A stretch of 58,038 bases of DNA from Cloacimonetes bacterium UBA5614 (GTDB lineage Bacteria > Cloacimonadota > Cloacimonadia > Cloacimonadales > Cloacimonadaceae): assembly GCA_002424605.1 (NCBI GenBank), contig DIKQ01000014.1, positions 1 through 58,038 of the forward strand, read 5' to 3'. This document shows, piece after piece, positions 51,825 to 58,038 of the stretch (its first letter is position 1; each line of letters starts with the position of its first letter). The notes under the pieces are model-generated. The model made no database searches and was not told where the DNA came from. It worked only from the letters and a program-made list of their open reading frames with translations. A program made the position numbers and the translations under genes.

Positions 51825-52592
51825 ATGAGGAAGATAGACTTGCGCACAGAGATAAACAGGATAACCGATTTTATCCGTAACTATGTAAAATCAAGCGGAT
51901 TGGAGAACGTGGTCATCGGCCTTTCCGGGGGGATTGATTCATCCCTGTCTGCGGCTTTGGCAGTGCAAGCGCTTGGGAAGGAGCATGTTTTCGGTGTCAT
52001 GATGCCCTGGAAAAACAGCAGTCCAGAAAGCTTCAATGATGCCCTGCTCCTGGCGAAACAGCTGGAAATCCATCATGAAAAGATAGATATTACGCCCATG
52101 GTGGAGGCATATTTCAGCGCTTACCAGCCCGATGCGGATGCCCTGAGGCTTGGCAACTGGATGGCGCGCACCCGTATGTGTGTCCTGTATGATTTATCGG
52201 CAAAATACCGCGGCCTCGTGGTGGGAACCTCCAACCATACAGAGCTTATGGTAGGTTATTTCACCCAGCACGGTGACGGCGCCTGCGCCTTTGAACCCAT
52301 CGGACATCTCTATAAGACAGAAGTGTGGCAGATGGCTGAGATACTAGGCATTCCGGACAAGATAATCCGCAAAGTGCCTACCGCAGACCTTTGGGCAGAC
52401 CAAACCGACGAGGGTGAACTGGGATTGTATTATCACCAATTGGACGAGATATTGTATTCATTGACCGAGGGAAAGCTATCCAAAGCAGCAATCGTCCGCT
52501 CTGGTTTTACCGCTGAACAGGTGGACAGGGTGATTCACCTGATGGACCGCAGTGGGTTCAAGCGCCAGCTGCCGCCCCTGATAACTGATTAA
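51825..52592 (+). CDS. nadE: NAD synthetase, ammonia-dependent type
   Basis: 255 aa from ATG 51825 with AGAGG 8 nt before; the ATG eight codons earlier has no site. The PP-loop SGGIDSSLSAAL lies near residue 33. GNWMARTRMCVLYDLSA, VVGTSNHTELMVGYFTQHGDGA, PIGHLYKTEVWQMAE and VPTADLWADQTDEGELG follow as in the family. It lacks the glutaminase domain, so it should use ammonia to turn NaAD into NAD. The CinA protein of the window recycles NMN in the same pathway. The TPR gene starts 9 nt later. Confidence 0.95.
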   Translation: MRKIDLRTEINRITDFIRNYVKSSGLENVVIGLSGGIDSSLSAALAVQALGKEHVFGVMMPWKNSSPESFNDALLLAKQLEIHHEKIDITPMVEAYFSAYQPDADALRLGNWMARTRMCVLYDLSAKYRGLVVGTSNHTELMVGYFTQHGDGACAFEPIGHLYKTEVWQMAEILGIPDKIIRKVPTADLWADQTDEGELGLYYHQLDEILYSLTEGKLSKAAIVRSGFTAEQVDRVIHLMDRSGFKRQLPPLITD

Positions 52593-52601
52593 AGGATTGT
52601 T

Positions 52602-53798
52602 ATGTTTGACTGGTTTAAAAAAGAAAGATGCAAAAACTGCCGGGAAGAAAGGGCAGTCCGCTACTGCCTGCGCAAGAACAGGGATATAGGCTGGAAATGC
52701 TGCAACGGTTACCGCGTGGACTCCAAATGCCCGGAAGCCTGCCAATACACTCCCCGCAAGAGTGAAACCGCCTCTCCCCTGCCTCAGATAAAGTCTGATT
52801 CCAGAACGGAGTTCCTGGATTTCCTGGACCGCTATCTCCAGCTTTGGATTTACAGCCAGGCAGAGGCATTGGACGGCAAGTCGCCCCTGGAGCTTTCCCA
52901 CAACCCGGAAGGAAGGGAAAGGCTAAAGGATTGGCTGAGCACCTTTGCTTATCCCGACCCGGGTGTCCTGTCCATCCTTAACAGCAAGTTAAACCTGGAC
53001 CTGGCTATTCCTGCGGAAACCCCTGCCAATCCCGAAACCATCGCAAAGCAGTACCTCGACGCCGTGATAGAGCAGGACTGGGACAAGGTAATCGCTTTTC
53101 ACCTGGTATCCAAAGACTGCCGGGAAGATGTATTGGAATCCCTTGTCAAAGAACTCGCTTCCCATCAAACCCTGAAGAAAACCCGGCAGTGGGAAACAGT
53201 CAATGCCGGCTTTACGGAAGACCACAAGCAGGCATTTGTCTTTTGCGAACTCAATGGCATTGAGAACTGGACCTTCATCTTTGTCGCATTTGACGGAAGC
53301 TGGCATCTCTACCAGACCATCCACGGCACTTTGCAGGACTATTATGCGCAGAAAGCCCTGTTCAAGGATATCGCCCTGCACATCAGCAAAAAAGACGACA
53401 ACTCTGCTTACAGCCTGATTTCCCAGGCAGAGAAGAGATATCCCCTCTGCGCTGATATCCGGTACTATTACGGACTCTACTTCCTGCTTCTGGGCAGACC
53501 GGAAGACGCCAAAAACAGCTACCTGAAAGCAATCGCCCTGGAGCCGAACTGGCAGGAGCCACGTTTCCAGCTTGGCATGCTCCATCTGAACGACAGGGAC
53601 TATGAATCCGCCCTTGCCATCTTCCTGCGACTGGCGGAGCAGAATCCCGATGACTTCAATGTCAAGAACAACCTGGGCGTCTGCTATATGGCGCTGAACC
53701 AGCAGGATAAAGCCAAACAGGTCTGGCAGGATGCCCTGAAGGTGAGCCCCACCGCTGAACTGATAAAACAGAATCTGGAACATCTGGATAATGGATAA
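52602..53798 (+). CDS. Cys-cluster and TPR protein of unknown function
   Basis: 398 aa. The first 45 residues carry a cysteine cluster (CKNCREERAVRYCL, WKCCNGYRVDSKCPEACQY) that looks like a metal-binding knuckle of about seven Cys. Residues about 60-200 show a helical region and a probable NTF2/SEC-C-adjacent type fold (QYLDAVIEQDWDKVIAFHL), and 210-250 resemble a small beta domain. Residues about 255-395 form three to four TPR units (LYFLLLGRPEDAKNSYLKAIALEPNW, FQLGMLHLNDRDYESALAIFLRLAEQNP). It lies between nadE and ribD with 9-nt gap and 8-nt overlap, so it is co-transcribed. No family was recognised. Confidence 0.65.
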   Translation: MFDWFKKERCKNCREERAVRYCLRKNRDIGWKCCNGYRVDSKCPEACQYTPRKSETASPLPQIKSDSRTEFLDFLDRYLQLWIYSQAEALDGKSPLELSHNPEGRERLKDWLSTFAYPDPGVLSILNSKLNLDLAIPAETPANPETIAKQYLDAVIEQDWDKVIAFHLVSKDCREDVLESLVKELASHQTLKKTRQWETVNAGFTEDHKQAFVFCELNGIENWTFIFVAFDGSWHLYQTIHGTLQDYYAQKALFKDIALHISKKDDNSAYSLISQAEKRYPLCADIRYYYGLYFLLLGRPEDAKNSYLKAIALEPNWQEPRFQLGMLHLNDRDYESALAIFLRLAEQNPDDFNVKNNLGVCYMALNQQDKAKQVWQDALKVSPTAELIKQNLEHLDNG

Positions 53799-54879
53799 AC
53801 ACCTGATTTATATGCAGCGCGCGATGGAACTGGCAGAGCAGGCGCGCGGCAAATGCTCCCCCAATCCCTTTGTCGGGGCTGTCATAGTGAAGGACAACCG
53901 CATTATCGGAGAGGGCTACACCCTGTCCTACGGTTCTGACCATGCTGAGGTGCAGGCCATCAAGCACTGCCGTGAAAGCTGTAAAGGCGCTGAAATCTAC
54001 GTAACCCTGGAGCCCTGTTCCCACGTCGGGAAAACCCCTCCCTGCGCCAAAGCCATCATCGCCTCAGGTATCAAAGCCGTTTACATCGGTATTTCCGACC
54101 CCAATCCCCTGGTGGCGGGCAAAGGCATCCAAATGCTGAAGGAAGCGGGTATATGGGTGGAGACCGGCTTTCTGGCAGATAAAATCACCCGCCAGCTCGA
54201 GTATTATCTCACCTATGTCACCAGACACAGGCCTTTCGTCATTCTCAAGACGGCCGTTTCCCTGGATGGCAGGATTGCCGCGCCGGACTGCTCCTCCCGT
54301 TGGATTACCTGTGAGCAGTCGCGCCAAAAAGTGCACGAAATGCGCCAGGAAGCGGATGCCGTCATTACAGGAATCGGCACTGTGCTCAAGGACGACCCGC
54401 TGCTCAATGTCCGCCTGGAAAATCCTTACAAGCAACCCCTGCGCGTGATTCTGGACACAAACCTCGCCCTGCCTTTGGACAGCAGGATAGCCCTGTCTGC
54501 CACAGAGCTCAAGACCCTTGTTTTCACCGGGAAGCTTACCTCCACTTCTGCCAGGGAAGAGCAGCTCAACGCCTTGGGGATAGAAGTCTGTCGGGTTAAT
54601 TCCGACGGCAGTTGGCTCAATCCTGCCGAAGTGCTGGCAGAGCTATATAAGAGAAAAATCCAGGTCGTAATGATAGAAGCCGGCAGCCGGGTCAACACCT
54701 GCTTCCTGCAAGCCCGCCTTGCGGACAAACTCGCCATGTTTATCGCGCCCAAGCTTTTGGGAGGCAACAACCTTGCCTGGAATGATATTTCCGTTGACAA
54801 CCTCGGGCAAGCGCTGAACCTGAAAGATATTGAATACTGTCCCAGCGGTACGGACATCCTGCTGACCGCCTATCTATAA
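53791..54879 (+). CDS. ribD: Bifunctional riboflavin deaminase/reductase
   Basis: 362 aa. The deaminase domain (about 1-145) has zinc motifs HAEVQAIKHC and PCSHVGKTPPCAKAI, with GSDHAEVQA. The reductase domain (about 150-362) begins RPFVILKTAVSLDGRIA and has TGIGTVLKDDPLLNVRL. It makes two steps of riboflavin synthesis. No other rib synthesis genes (ribE, ribBA, ribH) are nearby; ribF is at 40263. It overlaps the TPR gene by 8 nt and is 32 nt before a nitroreductase. Confidence 0.93.
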   Translation: MDKHLIYMQRAMELAEQARGKCSPNPFVGAVIVKDNRIIGEGYTLSYGSDHAEVQAIKHCRESCKGAEIYVTLEPCSHVGKTPPCAKAIIASGIKAVYIGISDPNPLVAGKGIQMLKEAGIWVETGFLADKITRQLEYYLTYVTRHRPFVILKTAVSLDGRIAAPDCSSRWITCEQSRQKVHEMRQEADAVITGIGTVLKDDPLLNVRLENPYKQPLRVILDTNLALPLDSRIALSATELKTLVFTGKLTSTSAREEQLNALGIEVCRVNSDGSWLNPAEVLAELYKRKIQVVMIEAGSRVNTCFLQARLADKLAMFIAPKLLGGNNLAWNDISVDNLGQALNLKDIEYCPSGTDILLTAYL

Positions 54880-54911
54880 GTTAATATTTTCGAAATCAGA
54901 AGGAGAAAAAC

Positions 54912-55493
54912 ATGCTGAAGCAACTGGTGAAAAAGAACAGAAGCTACCGCCGTTTTGACGGAACGGTCAGGATTACCAAGACCCAGATAAACAAAATGCT
55001 GGAGCTCGCCCGTCTCTGCCCCAGCGCCGCAAACCTCCAGCAACTCCGTTTTTTCTACTCCATTACCGGGAAAACCAACGACATCATCTATTCCCATCTC
55101 TCCTGGGCTGCCTACCTGAAGGACTGGCACGGTCCCAAGCATGGCGAAACCCCCACCGGCTATATCCTGATTTTAGGACCGTCCAAGGTCAGCAAACACC
55201 TGCTGATTGACGTCGGCATCGTTGCCCAGACCATCCTGCTGGGAGCCACAGAACTGGGCCTGGGCGGCTGTCAGATTGCCTCTGTCAATAAAACAGAACT
55301 GCACAAAGCCCTCTCCCTGCCAAAAGACCTGGAAATCCTCCTTGCCCTTGCCATCGGCAAACCGGTGGAACAGGTTGTGATTGAGAAGGTTATCGACCCT
55401 GACGACATCGAATACTGGCGCGATGAATTTGAGGTCCACCACGTGCCTAAGCGCGCCCTCAAAGACCTGATTGTCAACAAAAAGGAGCTTTAA
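54912..55493 (+). CDS. Nitroreductase-family flavoprotein
   Basis: 193 aa, AGAAGGAG before the ATG. The N-terminal FMN-binding NRSYRRFDGTVRITKTQI and LARLCPSAANLQQLRFFYS are typical. The central VGIVAQTILLGATELGLGGCQIAS matches the FMN/dimer helix, followed by LPKDLEILLALAIGKPVEQV. It is likely an FMN oxidoreductase, here next to ribD, which feeds flavin synthesis. Substrate unknown. Its stop shares a base with the next gene start. Confidence 0.9.
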   Translation: MLKQLVKKNRSYRRFDGTVRITKTQINKMLELARLCPSAANLQQLRFFYSITGKTNDIIYSHLSWAAYLKDWHGPKHGETPTGYILILGPSKVSKHLLIDVGIVAQTILLGATELGLGGCQIASVNKTELHKALSLPKDLEILLALAIGKPVEQVVIEKVIDPDDIEYWRDEFEVHHVPKRALKDLIVNKKEL

Positions 55494-55921
55494 TGCCAAG
55501 GTATGCAGCATATTGCGGACTCTATTGCGGTGCCTGCTGCAGTATGATAATCCACGAAAAACAGGCAGGTGAAGAGTCTGCCCTTCAAATGGAAACCCCA
55601 CAAGGCGAACAGCCCTGTGCCGGATGCGATGCCCCCTATCAGCAGAACTGCGAATTCATCGTCTGCAACAAAAACCATGGCACCGAGTCCTGCGCCTTTT
55701 GCCCGGAGTACCCCTGCGAACGGATTATTGCCTTTAGCCATGAGGAATGGGAGCATCACGAGGTGGTGCTGAACAACCTCAACCGCATCAAGGAAGTTGG
55801 AATCGAGCAGTGGCTTCAGGAACAGAAAGAATATTGGAAATGCCCCTCCTGCGGGTTCCGCACCCAGTGGTACCAGAAGCAATGCCCCCACTGCAACGCA
55901 GAAATAACCAACTATAAGTAG
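55493..55921 (+). CDS. DUF3795 protein with zinc-ribbon tail
   Basis: 142 aa, starting at the last base of the nitroreductase gene (AAGGAG before it). The DUF3795 pattern CGLYCGACCS near residue 8, CAGCDAPYQQNCEFIVC and SCAFCPEYPC gives at least eight Cys in paired motifs. The end adds a rubredoxin-like or zinc-ribbon knuckle CPSCGFRTQWYQKQCPHC. It probably binds metal, but the function of the family is not known. It is the last gene before the repeat/IS region. Confidence 0.8.
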   Translation: MPRYAAYCGLYCGACCSMIIHEKQAGEESALQMETPQGEQPCAGCDAPYQQNCEFIVCNKNHGTESCAFCPEYPCERIIAFSHEEWEHHEVVLNNLNRIKEVGIEQWLQEQKEYWKCPSCGFRTQWYQKQCPHCNAEITNYK

Positions 55922-56028
55922 ATACCCGGCTCAGGCGAAGACGCCAATACCCTCCTTTAGCCCCAATACCTGACCGACCCGGTCTTCCCGCGCATCCTCC
56001 CCCTGCTCCCACCTTGCTTGTGTGTCAA

Positions 56029-56112
56029 TGTCCTGTCAAAATCCAGTCGGTATCCAGTCGGTATCCAGTCGGGTGAAATCCGACTGGATATCGACAGGAT
56101 TACGACTGGATA
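56029..56112. repeat. Inverted array of 11-bp units, family A copy 2
   Basis: Four left units (56029-56039 TGTCCTGTCAA, 56040-56050 AATCCAGTCGG, then TATCCAGTCGG at 56051-56061 and 56062-56072), a 7-nt spacer GTGAAAT (56073-56079), then three right units (CCGACTGGATA, TCGACAGGATT, ACGACTGGATA ending 56112). The spacer is the exact reverse complement of the one in copy 1. The right flank (tgccattaggggtgaagcatg) still matches copy 1, while unit numbers left and right are swapped. A C/T-rich tract lies to its left (about 55965-56015). Fifty-eight bases on, it is joined to an IS fragment, so no promoter follows. Confidence 0.8.
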
Positions 56113-56170
56113 TCAATCTGCCATTAGGGGTGAAGCATGGGACAATTCTTCCGGTTTTAGCCGTCGGATA

Positions 56171-56249
56171 AGTTCAGACAACACTATGAAAATAGTGCCG
56201 TTAGCTGATGTGTCACTTTACAGGTGGTGTTTATAAGGGGGAAAGGTCA
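56171..56249 (+). mobile_element. Right-end remnant of an IS3-like element, left copy
   Basis: 79 bp (56171-56249) that match the reverse complement of 57729-57807 with six mismatches. The match ends abruptly at GGTCA, as the CA-terminal end of an IS would. No transposase remains on its left side, which is instead the family A array. The last codons of the transposase frame and stop (SLYRWC) are recognisable. Confidence 0.75.
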
Positions 56250-56253
56250 CTGG

Positions 56254-57705
56254 CTATTTATATATTATAAGCTTATCTGTATCTATTAGGTGGTCTCCTT
56301 CATAAACTTTGTATAGATACAGACCTGACCCTACACCTTTCCCATGTCTATCACTAAGGTCCCATAAAACTTTACTGCCGCTTGGGATATTCAAAGTTTT
56401 AATCAACTGCCCCTTGAGATTGTAAATCTTAACATCTATTTGGTGAAGAGTGCTTATATTCGCTTCAAAGCTAACAAAGCTTTTGCATGGATTGGGAAAT
56501 GCTTTCACCAGACAACTCTCCGGGGTGATAATATCCTCATTCACTGATACCGGATTATCCCCAAAATTACCATTGCCGTCATTGAACAATATGCTTATCT
56601 TTGTTCCTCTCCCTATAAAATAATCGCCACATATAAGGTCTATGGTATTATTGTCATCTAAATACTCACCTTTGACAAACGTGTTATCCCATACCCCAAA
56701 CTCCATGATCTGCGGCTCGCTGAAAGTACAATCTTGCTGGTTATAGACAAAATAAAGGTTTCTCCACCAAGGATCTTCAGGTATAAGCATTAAATAGACC
56801 AGGTCCGGATATCCGTCTCCATTGAAGTCAGATATATTCACTATGTTTGCTGCATCAGGAAAGGTATATTCTTCTGAATCGGTATATGATCCATCTCCAT
56901 TATTCAGTTTAATTTTATAAGGAGCGGGAAAACCTGCAAAACCGGTATACTTGTGTAATAGAATATCATTGAAACCGTCATTGTTGAAGTCTTTGATGAA
57001 ACAAAAGCTAAAATACAAATTCCCCTGAGTACTGTCTATCAATGTCTCTTGGTATAGGTTCTGAACTTTATGATATTGATACACTCCTGTGGTTGTGCAT
57101 AAAATTACTTCACACCAATTGTCAGCATCCATTTGCCCGACGGCATAGGTTGTGATTCGCCTGTCAGTTGTAGTAACGTAACTATCGGTAAATATACCTT
57201 GTCCGTTATTCCTGCAAATACCAAAGCTACCCCCATCGGAGGGATAATTTCGCTTACAGAATACTGCATCCATATCACCATCAGTGTCGGCATCAATCAG
57301 GGTAATATATTCGTATGGGAAATTGGTAAAGTTGTGGATAATCGTATAATCAGCTGTGATAATGCCATTTACATTGGCATAATACAGTGCCTTGGGTTCG
57401 TTGTTGATGCGACCTTGGGTTATTAATTCAGGCTTGTTATCCCCAATTATATCAACAAATCTGAACAGTTTCATCAAATCATAAACCGGATAATCCACTC
57501 TTGAGAAATTACAAAAGCCATCATTGTAGAAAACCAGTATCGTATCAACGCCTGTAACCGGACATCCCAATACAATATCCTTGTCCCCATCCAAATCAAA
57601 ATCCACTATATCAGCATGTGAGGTTGAAATGGGAACATCGAATTCGAGGCAATACAAGCCGATAGTAAAAATCGTAAATACAGCTATTAAGAATAAATTC
57701 TTCAT
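56254..57705 (-). CDS. Secreted FG-GAP/VCBS T9SS cargo protein between IS ends
   Basis: 483 aa. A signal peptide spans residues 1-19. The body has seven or more FG-GAP/VCBS repeats: VDFDLDGDKDIVLGC, IDADTDGDMDAVFCKR, KDFNNDGFNDILLHK, SDFNGDGYPDLVYLM, all with the Ca-binding DxDxDG pattern. These predict a beta-propeller. The last 85 residues form a T9SS sorting module (VKAFPNPCKSFVSFEANI, VKIYNLKGQLIKTL, GSGLYLYKVYEGD). The stop lies 4 nt from the left IS end and the start 23 nt from the right IS end, so the gene almost fills the space between the two. The SD is weak, and no good promoter is left. Confidence 0.82.
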   Translation of the reverse strand: MKNLFLIAVFTIFTIGLYCLEFDVPISTSHADIVDFDLDGDKDIVLGCPVTGVDTILVFYNDGFCNFSRVDYPVYDLMKLFRFVDIIGDNKPELITQGRINNEPKALYYANVNGIITADYTIIHNFTNFPYEYITLIDADTDGDMDAVFCKRNYPSDGGSFGICRNNGQGIFTDSYVTTTDRRITTYAVGQMDADNWCEVILCTTTGVYQYHKVQNLYQETLIDSTQGNLYFSFCFIKDFNNDGFNDILLHKYTGFAGFPAPYKIKLNNGDGSYTDSEEYTFPDAANIVNISDFNGDGYPDLVYLMLIPEDPWWRNLYFVYNQQDCTFSEPQIMEFGVWDNTFVKGEYLDDNNTIDLICGDYFIGRGTKISILFNDGNGNFGDNPVSVNEDIITPESCLVKAFPNPCKSFVSFEANISTLHQIDVKIYNLKGQLIKTLNIPSGSKVLWDLSDRHGKGVGSGLYLYKVYEGDHLIDTDKLIIYK

Positions 57706-57728
57706 ATTCTGTGTAACCTTAACCTAAA

Positions 57729-57807
57729 TGACCTTTCCCCATCATATACACCACCTGTAAAGTGACACATCAGCTATCGACATTATTTTCATAGTGTTGT
57801 CTGAACT
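57729..57807 (-). mobile_element. Right-end remnant of an IS3-like element, right copy
   Basis: 79 bp matching 56171-56249 in inverted orientation. It starts with TGACCTTTCCCC at the gene side, the TG terminus of an IS3-family end. The transposase fragment 57742-57990 overlaps it and reads outward from the gene. Confidence 0.75.
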
Positions 57808-57990
57808 TCTCGGCGTCATGTTCTGCATAAATTTGTTAGGCCGGACCTTGTTATAAAACTCTTTTCTCTCCCCAATCCCATGCCTGGCTTCAGTTAGAGT
57901 GGTAAACGCATTTAAGTCAAGACATTCTTTTTTGAACTTGCCATTCAAGCTCTCCACAAAAGCATCTATGCTTTTTCTCGGTAACCCGAG
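57742..57990 (-). pseudogene. Truncated IS3-family transposase (OrfB C-terminus)
   Basis: About 82 codons on the minus strand, stopped at 57991-57993 (TAA) in the same frame, so the N-terminal part of the DDE transposase is missing. The remaining segment SIDAFVESLNGKFKKECLD matches the IS3 OrfB signature near the catalytic Glu. FTTLTEARHGIGERKEFYN and VRPN continue it, where functional IS3 enzymes read RPHSSL. The junction near 57973-57995 contains a small CTCGG-gtta-CCGAG palindrome. A relic rather than an active element. The last 45 bases of the window show no other feature. Confidence 0.75.
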
Positions 57991-58038
57991 TTATAATCGG
58001 CTCAGTATTATAGGGGGAAACAAAAGAATTAATAATTA

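Noticed and set aside
56018..56236. 72-codon plus-strand open frame across the 11-mer array and IS end
   Set aside because: Starts in the repeat array and ends in transposase remnant; a chimera, not a gene.
1..58038. tRNA, rRNA or 4.5S RNA genes
   Set aside because: No cloverleaf or rRNA-like stretch noticed while reading; a tRNAscan or Infernal run would be decisive.

Overview
The window looks like a chromosomal contig from a Candidatus Cloacimonadota (WWE1) bacterium or a close relative in the FCB superphylum. The clues are a PorU/PorV type IX secretion pair, four surface proteins with T9SS-type C-terminal sorting modules, paired MORN-like secreted repeat proteins, an archaeal-type (class 3) prolyl-tRNA synthetase and moderate GC. 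The phylum call is an inference from gene content; no rRNA is present.

Layout. Positions 1-6.0 kb hold a palindromic 11-mer array, two tandem MORN-like paralogues, two minus-strand envelope genes and an orphan small gene. Positions 6.2-17.0 kb form a probable operon proS-cinA-purD-porU-porV-lipoprotein. Positions 17.2-28.4 kb are one tightly packed plus-strand run: an SLBB protein, a BY-type tyrosine kinase with a 13-tyrosine tail, ispE, prs, rplY, pth, rpsF, ssb, rpsR, a DUF2232 membrane protein, rplI, a small membrane protein, a DciA-like gene, rpe and ffh. Positions 28.5-36.4 kb are an accessory envelope region: two related T9SS cargo genes around a degenerate serpin-like lipoprotein, a lipoprotein, a beta-barrel, and a protein with three chitobiase-C-like repeats plus an FGE/SUMF1 domain. 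Positions 36.5-48.8 kb, minus strand, are the rimP-nusA-ylxR-ylxQ-infB-rbfA-nrnA-truB-ribF operon. It appears to continue, with overlap or very short gaps, into a T9SS cargo gene, a YhaM-like HD nuclease and a metallo-beta-lactamase-fold protein. Positions 49-56 kb carry pgk, an LVIVD-repeat lipoprotein, nadE, a Cys-cluster/TPR protein, ribD, a nitroreductase and a DUF3795 protein. Positions 56-58 kb are a mobile-element scar: a T9SS cargo gene held between two inverted copies of the same IS3-like end, with a truncated transposase at the window edge.

Most distinctive signal. Four intergenic loci (147-204, 32756-32839, 49066-49123, 56029-56112) share an architecture I do not recognise: tandem 11-bp units arranged as an inverted array around a short central spacer. 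There are two sequence families with two copies each. The 7-nt spacer of one family is present in opposite orientations in its two copies. Three of the four arrays sit just upstream of a TTGACA/TTGACT-like element and a plus-strand gene. The fourth has been joined to an IS fragment.

How the genes work together. PorU and PorV are the outer-membrane end of a T9SS that would process the four cargo proteins. The SLBB protein and tyrosine kinase point to exopolysaccharide export. The rest is core translation, RNA-turnover and cofactor metabolism (riboflavin split between ribF and ribD, NAD, isoprenoid, PRPP, purine).
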